Source of the DNA: Coffea arabica
Taxonomy: Eukaryota > Streptophyta > Magnoliopsida > Gentianales > Rubiaceae
Assembly: GCF_036785885.1 (NCBI RefSeq)
Contig: NC_092320.1
Coordinates: 19,593,557 to 19,657,556, forward strand
Reading direction: 5' to 3'
DNA length: 64,000 bases
Made by a program: the position numbers and the translations under genes. A model generated the notes under the pieces. That model had not been told where the DNA came from. It did not search any database and saw nothing but the letters and a program-made list of their open reading frames with translations. This document shows, one piece after another, positions 1 to 13,902 of this stretch; within the stretch, counting starts at the first letter, position 1; every line of letters starts with the position of its first letter.

Positions 1-1600
1 GATGACTTTGGATTGATAGAAGATGATCCAATCAACTTACGTCAAGTCAAGGAAAATTCAAATTTTCAAAAGTGGATCGATGCCATAAATGAGGAGATTA
101 AATCCATGAAGGACAATGACGTTTGGAATCTTGTCCCATTGCCAAAAAGAGCGAAACCCATTGGTTGTAAATGAATATTTAATATCAAGAGAGGTTCGAA
201 AGGCAATGTGGAAAGATACAAATCTCGTCTTGTGACTAAGGGATTTACACAAAAGGAATGTATCGACTATAAAGAAACCTTCTCTCCGGTCTCTTCAAAG
301 GACTCTTTTAGAATTATCATAGCAGTAGTGGTGTATTTCGATCTTGAGTTACATCAGATAGATGTAAAGACAGCGTTTCTCAATGGTAACATTGATGAGA
401 CGATTTATATGGTGCAACCATAAAATTTTGTATCAGGAGATCCAAAAATATGGTTTGCAAACTTAAAAAATCTATCTATGGGATCAAATAACCGTCTCGA
501 CAATGGTATTTCAAATTTCATCAAGTGATCATCTCATTTGATTTTGAAATGAATTTAACAGATGATTGCATATACCATAAGTTCTGTGAGAGTAAATATA
601 TTTTTCTGGTATTGTATGTTGATGACAGTTTACTTGCCAACAACGATATTGGTCAATTGCATGAAATCAAAAAATTTCTGATTAAAAATTTTGAAATGAA
701 AGATCTTGATGATGCATCTTTTGTGTTAAGCATACAAATACATCGAGATCGATTTCAGGGTATTTTAGAACTATCACAAAAGGGCTATATCGAAAAGGTT
801 TTCAAAAGGTATGACATACAAAATTGTAAATCAGATGACACTCTTGTGGCTAAAGGAGATAAATTTAGTTTTGAACAGTATCCTAAGAATGCTTTTGAGG
901 AAAAAAAATGTAAAAGATTCCTTATGTGTCAGCAGTAGGGAGTCTAATATATGTTCAAATATGTACGCGTCCGGATATTGCGTACATTACTAGATTGTTG
1001 GGTAGATATTTAAATAATTATGGATTAGATCATTGAAAAACAACCAAACGGGTCTTACAATATCTACAGAAAATAAATGATTACATGCTCACATATCGAA
1101 AATCAGATGAGTTAGAGATCATTGGGTATACTGATTCCGATTATACTGGATGTCAAGATACTATGAAATCGATGTCAGGCTATATCTACTTGTTGGCTGG
1201 AGGTGCCATATACTGGAAGAGTGCTAAACAGTCCCTCATAGCATCTTCTATTATAGCTGCAGAATTTATAACTTGTTATGAGACATCCAATCAAGAAATT
1301 TGGTTGTGAAATTTTGTCACAAGATTACGTGTAGTGGATAGTATTGAAAGATCACTCAAATTATTTTGTGACAATAAGTCAGCAGTTCTATATTCCAATA
1401 ATAACAGGAACTCGACGAAATCTAAACATATAGATATCAAGTTCCTGGCTGTTAAAGAAAAAATACAGAGTGGACAATTATCGATAAAGCATATCGGGAC
1501 AAACTCCATGGTTGCGGATCCGCTTACTAAGGGATTGCCACCCAAAATATTTCATGAGCATACTGCTAGTATGGATGTCGTGTTATTAAATGATGTATAG
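1..1600 (+). mobile_element. Ty1/copia retrotransposon fossil, 3' part of pol
   Basis: Translated plus-strand segments show the copia reverse transcriptase family (for example the stretch with QIDVKTAFLNG near 355-400 and LYVDDSLLAN near 615-650). They are followed by the copia RNase H region (DSDYTGCQDTMKSMSGYIY near 1135-1190) and the typical pol end LTKGLPP near 1525-1545. The element enters from outside the window, so gag, protease and integrase are not seen. It is a broken fossil with several breaks. A purine-rich tract follows at about 1603-1612, as expected before a 3' LTR. Confidence 0.93.
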
Positions 1601-1612
1601 TTTTAGTGGGAG

Positions 1613-2550
1613 TTTATTATTTTAAACGCTCTTATGATATTTTTCAGTTATTGAGGATTTAAGGATATTTTATGCATAAATAAAGGTTGGATTTATTTAC
1701 ACTCTGACTTTGGTATGGTTTGATCTCATGAAAATTTAAGGTGGACCAGTTGAAAATAGGCATGTTTTGATCATATTACATGAAATTTTCATACTACACA
1801 TCCACATCATGATTCATGTCATTCAATTGCATCGATATATGTGACCATTGATGGGTCGAGTTACGAAATTGTGACAAAGGCCACTTTGATCCTACATTTG
1901 TGTGATTGATGGATCGAATTGGCTAAAGATACATTTTAGTAATGATAGTAAAGTTGAGCTTATACGGTTAATTGCGAAACATAATTATAAGGTTACACAT
2001 ATAGTTCAAGTGGAAGATTGTTGGATCCTTAATCCAACATTGGACTTATATGTGAATAATTATGGGTTGCAAACTGTCAAATAAAGTTAAATTCAATTAA
2101 AGTGATCAAATGTGGTTTGGACTTAATGTATCTAAGAGGATGTGGGTCTTTAATGTGTAGAAAGTTAAGAGCTCCTATTTCTATAATGGGCTGAAATAGG
2201 GCTCCAAAAGGTAACAGGGATGTTACATATAAATAGGGTTATGGTCCTTAAGTCACACGGATCATCATTATTTTGTCGTATTTTCTAGTACCACAATATA
2301 CAGCCCTTGCCTGATATCCCATCGTCAGAAAAAATACCAGAGAGATATTAAAGAGCTCTCTCAAGGATCAGAGAATACGTGTTGACCTGGAAAACCACCC
2401 CAAATTCTCTAAGAATTCCAGTATCAAGTTTGTCAATATAGATCAAGGTACGCTTCCGCAATTTTGTGTTAATTACTTCTTAATAATCATCATAAAGATC
2501 TTGGGTTTCATAGGTGATAGTTTTCACCAAAGGTTAAATATAAATAACCG
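1613..2550 (+). mobile_element. probable 3' LTR of the copia fossil (ends approximate)
   Basis: This stretch lies just after the purine-rich tract that ends the copia pol region. It contains a promoter-like TATA stretch (ACATATAAATAGGG near 2225-2238) followed by leader-like sequence, which is the normal LTR arrangement. The exact borders and target-site duplication could not be fixed because only one LTR is in the window. The assignment rests on position and composition. Confidence 0.5.
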
Positions 2551-3480
2551 CCCTAACAAAAATAACTTTAAAGCCACCAAATCCGATGCCAAATTTAGAA
2601 GAGAACCAACCTTGGTATCCGTAGTTCTTGAAGTTTTCTGCAGCTAGCTTGATCATTAGTTTCCAACATCGAAACAGACTTTTCTTGAATTTTTTCCATG
2701 TTCATTTGATGCCAAAAGGTGTCAAAAGGTATCCCATTCTTCTCTTTTCTCTCATATATACCTGAATATGCAACAAATATGCCAAAATGTTGCTTCATTT
2801 GTTTTTGCCGTTTGCATTTTTCTTGCTGTTTTCATTCAGGAATTATTAGATTTCCTCCCTGTCTTCTTGTGATTGTATGTGGTATTTGAGTAAATGAGAT
2901 TTGGATGTCGTTGGAGGTTGCATTATGGTCCCATTTTGTTTCTGAACTTGGCTATTTGGACGGAAAATGTTGCTGGAAATTAACCCAGAAAGTTGCAGAA
3001 GCCATCGAGCAAGATGCGTGAAGATTTTTGAAACTACGTTTTCACCCCTGACTTTTTAAATAATTTCATTATAGCCCAAAACTTCTGCAAATAAATCATT
3101 TTTACCCCTTTAAGCTTTAATCTTCTTTGATATGTTTTAAGCATGGTTTTCAGTTAACTATTTCTGGTTTTTAAGAGTATAATTACATCTTAATATTTTT
3201 TATTGATTTATTGTCTTGTTGGGTTTAGTAATTAGTTTAGGAGTTTGGGTAATGTTATTTGTTTGGTTTTCTGGAAATGGATTTTAGTTATTTCTGATTG
3301 GGTTTTGTCTTGGGTTAGGAGGCCAAAGCCCATGCTTTTTCTGTTGGTTTGTTTGGATAAATCTATGAGTTGGCCTGTGTGTATTTGCCTTAGACTTTTG
3401 ATTGGGCTTAGGAAGCTTTGGCACAAAGAAATAAAAAAAAAATGGCCCAATTGCCTGATGCTCTTAAGAAACCAGAAAAT
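2551..3480. other. AT-rich stretch without a recognised gene
   Basis: Only short open frames occur here and none resembles a known protein. It lies between two LTR fossils and is probably degraded repeat or old spacer. Confidence 0.5.
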
Positions 3481-4858
3481 GAAATTGCATATTAGTCCCT
3501 GTACTTTCAAGTAATTTCACTCATGTCCTAAAAACTTTGATTTTTTTTCAATTAGGTCCCTAATTTAATTTCAATTTGATCCCTAAATTTTATTTTTATT
3601 TTATTTTGACCCCTTATTTTTGTAATAATGATAATTTGACCCCAAAAACTTTCTTAATTTTTGCAATTCGGTCTCTAACAGTTTTGATTTCTTAACACAA
3701 GTTGTTTATCTTCTTTAATTGTTAATTATACTTCATTTAAGTATTTTAATTGGTCGATTTCATGATTATTTCCATTTCTTTATAATTAAATTGGTTCCTT
3801 GATCATTTTGTTGATTTTGGAGTATAAGTAGGGCAATTTTCACCCTATTTAATCACAACTTCAAGGAAGGTAACCTTCTTTTCTTATTTTAAATTCTTCT
3901 ATGTGCTCCAATGTGTTTTTATGTGTAATTGCATGTTTTGAGTTTTTTTTCTTTTAATTATTCCTTTCATTTTTTTTAAGTTTCATTTATTTTATTTAAT
4001 TTTGATGATTATTTGTGAGGCATTTAAATGTCAAATTGTAATATATAGGAGCTCAAGACATGTCTTTAGCTAGCTTATGTAATTGATAGATCTTAATTTT
4101 GCCAAAATGTAATTAGTTAGATAAATGTAATAGTTAGGTAATTATTTTTAAAATTTCCCTTAGATTGTAGTTAGGGTTCCAAATGTAATAGTTAGGTTTT
4201 TATTTACGTTGATTTGCTTGTGTGCGTACGTGTTTATTCGCTTTCATTAGGGCTTTGCATCTAGAAATTATGCTTATGTGTTATGTGCTCTATGTGTATT
4301 ATGTGTTTACTTGTTTTAATTATGTTTATATGATTTATTTAGTTATAATAAATGCATGATGTCACCACATTAATCCAACGCTAGTTGTTGCCCTTTCTTC
4401 CTGATTTCTTACTAGTCCAATGCTAGTGAAAATTGGTAGAAATGGGTTAGTCTAATGTTAGACCCTTTAGGCCATTTTTGTGCTAGATGCATACTTTGCT
4501 CGACATTTTTGCATTTCATGCATGCTTTCTATGACTATGACTCCCGAACCCTTTTCTCTTGTTCTCAAAGACCTAGAGTCATGTAAACTAAGGGTTTTAT
4601 CTGTTTTTTTTTTATTAAAAATACAGTTTTTGGTGATTTGGTACACCTAAACTCAATACTAAGTGACGACTTCTACTTTTTCATAAAACCCCTCTTTAGA
4701 TTATTATTTTGGGCCAAAATCACTTTTTAAGTCCCATTTTAGGTCCTTTTCTTTTATAAACTCAAAAATTCATTGTTCACTCAAATAAACTCAAATTTTT
4801 GCAATAACCTACTTATAAACTTATTATTTTATTGTTTTTCAAAAAATAGGGCGCGATA
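3481..4858 (+). mobile_element. LTR- or leader-like Ty3/gypsy debris
   Basis: The stretch is T-rich, with runs of the 'tttaggtccctaattt' type and, near its end, a GTGACGACTTCTAC block followed by an AATAGGGCGCGATA block at about 4846-4859. Blocks of this kind are common at the ends of plant Tat/Ogre/Retand-type LTRs (established knowledge, from memory). No matching second LTR is present, so borders and family are tentative. It precedes the Athila-like coding remnant. Confidence 0.35.
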
Positions 4859-5740
4859 ATGTGAATGAGGAGATTGAAAAAAGTGAAGAAGAGAATTCTT
4901 CTTCGCCCCAACCTATGACGAGGCGTCAAAGGGGGAGTACATCTAGACGCTCAGAGGCGTGGTATTCAGATTTACTTGACTCGTGATCTTATCGCATGCA
5001 TTTTGGGTTACAACAACATTGGTCCAATTGTTGATTTGAAGAAAGGGCTTGTTGCTCCCAATAAGAGATGGGATCCATCACACGCACTGTCTCGATTTGG
5101 TCTTGAATACCAACCTTTCTACTTCTCAAGGAAAGAGACGATGATTGTTAACGTCTTCGACACTTGCTACACCTCATTATCTATATGATGGCACACAACG
5201 TGATCCCAAAGAAGAGTGGTCACGGAGAGGTCCGAAAAAGTGACATCTATTTTTGGACTATATGTTTTATAATCGAGAATCCTCCTATGCCCGCATTCTG
5301 CTACTGAATATAATCATCAGTTATATCAGGTCGATGACAAGACGGCTTACTACTTCTTTCAAGTTTGCATTTTCCCGTCTCCTATCGCTAGTGTTTGAGC
5401 GGATGGGAGTGAATTTGAATGGAGTACCTCAAGTAGCTATTCGCCCTAGTACAAAGTTACCAGTTTTTTCACTTTGTGTCGTGGGAATTGCTATAGAACA
5501 TATTCCTTTGCCTACTCAAGAACGACGACAGAAAGCACATCACAGCCAAGACGAAATTGGACCCTCAACTGCTACTCCATCTCCTCCACCACCTCAATTA
5601 AATTGGCAGAGACTTTTTAGTCGATTAGATACAATTGGATATCAATTGGGTTCAATGGACATTCGCATGCAATAGATTGAAGAGCATTTGGGCATACCTC
5701 CACCTCACCGTGATGATGATGATGACGTCGATGATTGAAG
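4859..5740 (+). mobile_element. Athila-like element, remnant of the extra ORF ('putative plant transposon protein' family)
   Basis: Plus-strand open segments at about 4976-5188 and 5253-5675 resemble the protein region often annotated as 'putative plant transposon protein', found in the extra ORF of Athila-like Ty3/gypsy elements. Visible cues are a segment with YARILLLNIIISYIRSM, a proline-rich linker and an acidic Asp-rich tail near 5700-5735. It is a broken fossil. The same element continues to its polypurine tract at about 6992-7005 and 3' LTR from 7008. Confidence 0.6.
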
Positions 5741-7007
5741 ACATGCCGACCTCTTGATGCCTTTTGCTTTTGCTTCTGTGTTTCTTAGTAGTTTTCTTTT
5801 TATCTTTTCCCTATAAAATATTTAATTTGCACTTATCATTTTGCACTTGGAACTTGTGGCAATTCTAATTGATTTTGGTTCTAATTGAACTGGATCTCAG
5901 CCATTGATTGGAGAGTAACTTATTCTTATTTTCTTTATTTTCTTTCCCTATACATTGAGGACAATGTGTATGTTAAGCGTGGGGAAAGGAATGTCCTAAG
6001 TAGAAGTTACTTTTGCAATTAAATATTTGGACATGTTATTAGAAAATTGTTTTATGCTCTAAATTGTTGATTCTTGGGTATTGTTGGCAGAAGTTTAGTC
6101 TAGTTTTAAGAGGAAATTCCATCAAAATTTTTCCAAAATCTTGTCCACAATTCAAAATTTGCCCCAAAATTTTCATACGTCATTCATTTAAGTCCACAAA
6201 TGCATGACAATTAAGTTTCTTTTTTGTTTCAAATTCTCCTATATTAGTGAGATGAAGTAAGTAATTTGAGAAGTCAATGTTCACTTGACTTGAAAGCAAT
6301 TATTATATGATTACTACTATTGCATGTGAGAAAGAATATCTTGTAAAATAGAAAAAATTATGCCTATAATTTTGTATGATAAATGAAATCTCTCATCTTA
6401 TTTGCTTTTACATGTAATTGATTTATATAGTTGCTAAGGCATTTTCTTCCTTGTATCTATATTATTAAGGGAATTGTTCATAAAAAAAAAGAGGTCCAAT
6501 AAATTCTTGTACTAAATAACTGAGAGTTTTCATCTAAAAATGTCGACTTTCGCGTAAAAAGGTATTTGAATTAAGGAGAAATACGTAAAGTGTTGAGTAA
6601 CCAGGGATTTTCATCTAAAAATATCAATTTTTGTGTAAAAAGACACTTTCTCTTTTTTAAAAATGAATAAAAGAGAAATAAAGTGAACAATTCCCTTTTT
6701 AGATTCGTAAATTTAACAATTCATTTCAAAGGAAGAAATTCTAAAGTGACTATATAGGTTCGTTATTTGTAAGACTAGGTGATATAGAGAGATTGATTTT
6801 TGTTAAGTTGAATTTTGGATATAAATATCTCTCTTTTGCACGATATGATGAGTATTCAGGATGATATGAATGGTTGCATAATGAAAGCTTGCCGAGTTGA
6901 GAAAGATTGATGTTCAAATTCACTTGATTCGTTTCATTTCTTAAATCATTGTTGGATCATTTTTCCTATTGTTTGAGGACAAGTAATGATTCAAGTGTGG
7001 GAGAATT
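5741..7007 (+). mobile_element. 3' non-coding region and polypurine tract of the Athila-like element
   Basis: A TTGAGGACAATGTGTATG block at about 5955-5972 and the polypurine tract AAGTGTGGGAGAATT at about 6993-7007 frame this non-coding region. Both have close counterparts, at similar spacing, on the minus strand of the nested relative (about 10617-10640 and 9457-9472). Between them lies a pair of similar ~45-bp motifs (about 6522-6563 and 6597-6643) ending in the TTTCGCGTAAAAA type of sequence. The relative has the same pair. Confidence 0.65.
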
Positions 7008-7684
7008 TGATAAGTGCTTTTAAGTAGCATTTTGTGCTTATTTTTGGCACAAATTATGATGTTTTAAGATGTAACTTGCTCCCTAAGTTTCTAAATTTTG
7101 TGAGTTTCAATTGAGCAATTTAATGTGCAAAGTTGGTTATATTTGTAGAAATTGAGGTGAATTATCAACGTTGAATCGAGATGGATTTAATTCGAACTCA
7201 TTAGTGTTTGATTCAGCGGCAATTCGGGAAGTAGAAAAGCATCAAATACAAGTATTATTGGTGAAATACATGAGCAAACACCTGAACAGGGCTTTAGTGA
7301 TCAACTGGAGCAGAAAAGAAGCAAGAAAATGTATATTTTGTGATTTGCCATGAGAATAGGGAAAACTAAACTATTCTAAACCACTACATTATGAGAGTAA
7401 GTTTTGATAAATTTGGAAATGAATCTCTAGTTAAACAAGAGTAATAATAAAAGGTAAATCTATTCACTTGTATCTTTTGTACCATAAGTGGACTCCATTT
7501 CCCTAAACTCAAGTATTTAGTGACATTTCTCTATTGTTATCTTGCAAGTTATTTAGTTAAAATAGTTAATTAGTAACTATTATTATTTCTATGACCTTTA
7601 TTCGATAGATAGTCTAAATAATAGAGTAAGTAAATGACCTAGTACTTGTAATAGTTGCTCTTCGTACAATCGATCTGATATATG

Positions 7685-9456
7685 TGATGAGTGCGCGGTA
7701 TACATACAACATTAAGATCATCCTAATCAAGTTTTACATTTATAAACTCCTAAATGCCCCACACGCGATTTATTGCAAGTATATGAATCATGAGCGAGTA
7801 TAGTGTATTAAGGGTCGATCCCACAAGGAAGATTGCAATTACCGGCACTACTAAAGTTTCTCTATTATTTAGACTATAAAATGAATTATAACAAGTTAAA
7901 TCTATTGAAATTATACAAAATAACAAATGAAAACTCCTTAGGTTATGGTATCCCTAACTACTCATGCATTTGCCATTTTTGGATCATTGAGTACTACCAT
8001 CTAGGCTAATTATGGTGTAATTTCCTTAAACATATGAAACCTACTTCCGTAGTGAATCAACTATACTCATAACTAATCCATACCTATTCTTATGGTTATG
8101 AAATAAGCTACAAGTTCATTTCTTCAGTGAAATTACATGAAATTAATCACTAAAAACCATATAGATGCACCCCTACTTTCGTGAGTGTACTCCCTATGTT
8201 TAGCACTTCTTGAACCAGTGTTAAATCACAATTTTCATTGCAAAAACAACACCTTAAATAATCACGATTAATGGTACCAGACTAATCATGATTTAAGAGC
8301 CAAAGTGCTAAATAACTTGCTCAAATCATAGCAATCAAATAACCAAATAATAAACACTAACAATCATAGAAAGTTCAACTAAACCCAAGGTATAAACTTT
8401 TAAAAACACATAATAAACACAAAATCCAGAACATGTATATTAACCAAACTTAAGAATCTGATACAAAAGATAAAGAGTTGGAGAAGAGATAACCCATGTC
8501 ACTTGAGCTTCAACTCCTCCATCTTCATCTCCATCTTCATCCTAATGTAGCCAAGATACAAGAATGGATGATCTATACTACTCTACACTAAGCTAAACTA
8601 ACACTTAGAAGACGAATGAGCTACATTTTTGCACTCTTCAAGTTCTCCCGTATGTCTCTCCCTCTCCTCTTCAATCTTGCAAGCTTTTGCTATATAATGA
8701 TGAAAGTTAGTCAAGAAGTGAGGTTTACACCTCATTTTTACAGTTGGGAATGTTTCTCACATGTCTAGCATCACATGTAAGTTGGTGGAGGTGAAATTGA
8801 GTTTTCTATGAAAAGAGCAGCCTTCTCTGACCACAATCCAGCCACAAATCCGGCCAAGTTCCGGCCGGATTGCTACAGTGACCTTTGGTAACTTTCTGCT
8901 CAATTTCCAGCTCTGATCCAATTTTGCATCAATTTCAACTGAACTTTTCTTGATGATAACAGCTGATTTAGCTCTTGACCAAAACATGAAAGTTGTAGCC
9001 CTTTGACTTAGCTTTCTAATGCATCAAGAATCACCTCATTTGAATTTGTGAGGGCTGATAAATGATCGAAATACACTTAACTGCTCACTGCCCTGTTTCA
9101 GCTTCGACCAGTAGAAATTGGCTACTGTAATTCGGCTTTTTGACTTGGAAAACCTTCAAACTGGATTCACATGTTTTCACCAAAGTTGTAGATCTATCTC
9201 TTATCTTCAAATGGATTCAAAAATCATCTCAATCCGATCATTGTAGCTCAAGTTATAGCCGAAATACAAAAATATATCAAAACTGTCAAAATACACAAAA
9301 TCCAAGTAAAAAGTGATGAAAACCTCATTTAATTATTTAAAAGCATTTTTCACCAATTATAACCAAAATGACTCATATTCTTCCAATAATATAACCAAAG
9401 TGACTAAAAATAATATAAAATGTCATACAATTATTACGTAAATTAGTCACTTATCA
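7685..9456 (-). repeat. 3' LTR (left copy) of the gag-only element
   Basis: This is a 1772-bp direct repeat of 13929-15700, with TG...CA ends. It contains a short GGCCGGATTGCTACAGT motif near 8865-8881 that recurs many times in the element's internal region. Confidence 0.95.
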
Positions 9457-12400
9457 AACTCCCCCACACTTAAATCATTGTTTGTTCTCAAGCAATCCAT
9501 ACATAATCAACTGCAATGATTCAAGAAGTGAAACAATATATGCACTTTTGTCAAATTTAATTTCTCAAGACTTGGAATATAATCATTATACAATTGTTCA
9601 AATTACACTAAATACTCATAATATCAAGTAAAGGAAAGATAATTATACCCTAATTTAACAAGTTAAACTAAATCTTCACCCTAACCTAATTTCACAAATA
9701 AGCAAATCACATAGTCGATTTATAGCCTTCCTCCTCCTATAATCATCTTTTTCTCAAAATTTTACAACTAAGAGGGATTTATTCATACTAATTTTACTTA
9801 AATAGTGAGAATGCTTTTTTACGCGAAAATCGACACTTTTAGGTGAAAATTCCCGGTTACTCAACATTTCACCTATTCAAGTTGCTATGCATACTCTTAA
9901 TTCAAATGCCTTTTTACGCGAAAGTTGACATTTGTAGATGCCAACCCCCGGTTACTTGGTACAAGAATCATTGGAGTAGAACAATTTTTATTTATTTTAT
10001 TTTCTTTTTTTCTTTCTTTTTTTATTTTTATTTCTCTCTTTTTGTTATCAAAAATAAAGGACAATAAATAGATATTCCCTCTTAGAAAATATATAAGAAT
10101 AATCAAAAGAGGAGTATAACCTTTATCGACTATATCAATCACTTGCAAAATTAAGTAAAGAGAAGAAATTTCATTAAACATGTAAAATTATAGGCCTAAT
10201 TTTCCTCACTTTACCGAATATACTTTCTAAAATGTAAAAATCCTAATTGCATAATAACCATTTCCAAGTTAAATGAGAACTAAACCCTCCAAAATACACA
10301 TAAAGTTTCAACAATTGGAAGAATTAGACACTTAAGATTGGAACAATTTGGCCCCTTTTAAATAAAAATGCAAAAATTTGAAGAATTTTGGGCCATAGTG
10401 AAATATTAGAAAAGATTTTAGAAAAATTTTGACAGAGTTTCCCCTTATAAATGGATGAAAACTCCCTACCAACAAACCCAATTTCAAGCAAATTATCCAC
10501 ATGGCAAATAATTCAAACACAATTCCAACATTTCTAAGGATTTAAATCTTTAAAATATCATCACATGGCATTAAAATGCAAGTTCAAATATTTCCTTCCC
10601 CACACTTAAACTTCACATTGTCCTCAATGTGAGAAAAGGAAAATAAATAAAGAGTAAAAGAAAATACTCTCCTTATGGCAATGTGATGAATTTCCAACCG
10701 TATTTGAGAAAGAATGGAGAGTTCACTTATCGCACCCTGAAAAAGACAAAATCAAAACAAATAAATTTCTTAAAAATAAAAGGTTGCAATCAACAAGAAG
10801 AAAACATGCAAGTCAAGGAAAAAAGAAAAATGATCAAGCATGTGGAACCATACAATGTTCATGAGATAAAAACATGAAATAAGCTAATCTTTGCTAATCA
10901 AATATATGCATTAGTATCCAAAGCAAAGGGAAGCTAATTTCACACAATAAATGCGCCATCACGAACAAAGTAAGTTCCATTTATACATTTTGTCATCAAT
11001 GATCAAATCCTCTCAAGTACAAAAATAATCTCAAAATGGAGGCAAACACACCAAATCAAAATATAAATGACCTTCGTGAAAATTCATGAAATACTAAAAA
11101 CTATTGTACCACAAAAATTGTAAGTGCATTTATGAATTTCATCAATTAAGGCCATCTTCAATTCACCTCTTCTTTTAGAATTACCTAAGAATTCAAGAAA
11201 TCATTCAATTAAGCACCTTTTCATTCGTTAGGTAATCTAAATTACTCACATAAATATCATAAACTCCCACTAAACTAATTAAAATGCTACATTGACCACT
11301 TAATATGCAACTTTGTCACCAAGCCAAATTAAGCATAAAACTAGCAAGAATTCACCAAATAAATATAATAAATACAAATCACAAAATTTATTCATCACTA
11401 ACAATCACCAATAGCATCAATAAGCTCAAATAAATGCACCTAAGTTCACATATTAAAATTTGCCTAAACATAGAAAATATTCAATCATGGCAAAATTCAA
11501 ATAACAAAGTTAGGTGAAAAATTGTTACCTCAAATTGGTTTGGTGATGTTAAGTGATGAATATGATGTGAAAACCCCCAAGAAACTTACTCCAATTTGAC
11601 CTCAATTGAGTGATTCAAGAAAGTACAACCCTAACTATTGGTAAGCTTGAAACCACTTTAGAGTTGTTTTTGAAAGAATACGAACTATGAAATTCACTCT
11701 AAAAGATGGGAGAAAGTGATTTGGTGAAAGTTATTTGAAGATTCAATGGTGAAAAGTGGTGTTTTAGTGAGTGGTATGTGTTTGAGATGTTAGTGTGTGA
11801 GTTGGGTTGAAGAAGAAGGGAGAAAAATTGTGAGGAATTCGTGAAACGGATTAATCTTACGCTGGTTACTGTTCACAATCCGGCCAGAAATTGGAGGGAT
11901 TCGTGGAGGGATTGTTGGAGGGATTCTGAGCAAATTTTTTTTTTTTTTTGCTGTTGCATATCGGGCCAGTTTCTGGCCGGATTTCCGGCCGAATTCTTGG
12001 CCGGATTGCTACAGTATTTTTTTTTAACTATCCGGCCAGTTTTTGGCCGAAAATTTTTGGCCGGATTTCCGGCCGGATTCTGGCTAGTGAGCCCGAAAAT
12101 ATTTTTCTTTCTCCCCTGACTATCCGGCCTTCAATCCGGCCAATATTTGGCCGGATTTATGGCCGGATTTGCTGCAGAAAAAGATATTTTCTGCAGTTTT
12201 TCCTCCAAATTTGCTTGGCCAACCTTCCACATTCCACCTTCTTTCATGTTCTTTGAATAAAATCCAAATTTAACATTAGAAATGTATCTTTCTAACCCAA
12301 ATACACGTGAAGATACATGATCATGCACGAATAAAACTTTAACATGGAACACTTTAAATGCATGAAATGTAGCAATTGAACATGAAAACTTCCTTTTTGC

Positions 12401-12577
12401 CTCAATATAGGCACTTTTGCAATTGAAATCATTTGCATGAACCCTTGCCATTACCACCTACAAAACACACAAAAACACTGGTTAAACAACTAAAACTTGC
12501 TAAAAACAAGAAATCGTTGGGTTGCCTCCCAACGAGCGCTTCTTTATAGTCATTAGCTTGACTATATTACCTCATTA
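9457..12577 (-). mobile_element. internal non-coding region of the gag-only element
   Basis: Reading on the minus strand, it runs from the end of the gag-like frame to the polypurine tract. It contains the block GCGCTCGTTGGGAGGCAACC (about 12515-12540), which in plant Ty3/gypsy relatives is found just after pol (from memory). It also holds a patch rich in GGCCGGA/TCCGGCC palindromes at about 11876-12175, a TTGAGGACAATGT block (10617-10640, minus) and the doubled TTTCGCGTAAAAA-type motif (9808-9859 and 9904-9958). There is no pol similarity. Confidence 0.7.
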
Positions 12578-13738
12578 TCAATGAGGTTTAGTTAATGAAT
12601 AATCCACCATTTTAGGCCTTGGTGTATCATTGTAAGGTGACTTAATAGAAAAAGCCACATGATCTAATGATGTGAGAGATGGAAGTGATTTACATATTCC
12701 AAGTGTTTCATAGATATTACCTTGAATATGCACCACTTGAGAACTTACCAAAGGAAATACCATGAAAGTATCTTGGTCAGGAATATCTTTAAAACCTGTA
12801 CTTTTTATACACTCCTCAAGAGGGGTGAAAATTGAGTCCTTAAAACTCACCTTTTGAGGCTCAAAGTTAATTCTAAAGATATTATCATGTGAAATGGACA
12901 TTTTCTCATTGAAACACAAGTTAGAATCATCATTTTGATCAAAATGCAACCCATTTTCACATACAATATTCCCACTATTCATGCTAGGATCATTTTGCAC
13001 ATTATTAGAGGAAATAACTTCACATAATGCACTCAATTGCTCATGTATTCGACCAAAGTGAGAAGCTGATTCATCTATTCTTTCCTCGAACCTATCAAAA
13101 TGATCGGAAGTTGCATTTGCTAGTTTTTCTATTGCTAAATCAAATTGATTAGAAAAATTTTCTACAGCTAGCTCCCAAGATGCATTAGAATCATTAGTTA
13201 ATGGTTCACTTTCTAACTCCCAAGGTAGAGGTGTATTATTTAACTTCTCTATTGCCAACTCCCAAAATGATTTTGATTCATATTGGACACTTTCAGGTTG
13301 GTAATCATAAAAATATGAATAATCACTATAAGTACATTGATCATCCCAACCATAAGCAGGAGAATTGCTCCAATTAGCACTATATCGATCAAAACAAAGA
13401 TTGTAATGCTCTAATTCATCATAATAATCCACATTTTGTGCTTGTCTACATGTATTAGAAGCATGATAACCTCCACACAAGTCACAAATCACATGATAAG
13501 AATTAAAAGCATTAACATTCCTCCCTTGCTCAATTTCATGCATAATTGTGTCCATTTGAACTTGTAACATCATAACATCAAATTTAGTCTTTAAGCACCT
13601 TATACGATCTTCAAAAGACATACATTCAGTAAATTCTTGGTTACCTCTGTTGAAGGAGCTTTGCAATTGGTAACCATCCATTGCCAAACTTCCATTTCTC
13701 AAGCATTGTCCTCCAAATTGACCTACCTTTCTCATCAC
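12578..13738 (-). mobile_element. gag-like reading frame of the non-autonomous element
   Basis: This 386-codon minus-strand frame lies just downstream of the primer site. Near residues 85-97 it has a zinc-knuckle-like CDLCGGYHASNTC motif (CX2CX3HX4C), the form usual in Athila-type gag proteins. Downstream are repeats around 'WELAIEKL/WELAVENF' and a heptad-like stretch. It is shorter than a complete gag-pol and has no protease, reverse transcriptase or integrase after it. It is part of a retrotransposon, not a host gene. Confidence 0.75.
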
Positions 13739-13902
13739 TTAAAATTGCTTTTAAACAACCTCAAAAGAAAAATTAGTAAGAAAAATAGGTAATAAAACAC
13801 ATACACACATAAAACACAAAAATAACAGAAAATAACATTCACACTATAACTAATGAAATGTCTAAACTAATAAAGTTGCTCTTCACACCGATATTGCCAA
13901 AT

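Noticed and set aside
12131-12457. Host gene on the minus strand next to the gag-like frame
   Set aside because: It lies inside the LTR element, has no similarity, and overlaps the palindrome-rich non-coding patch.
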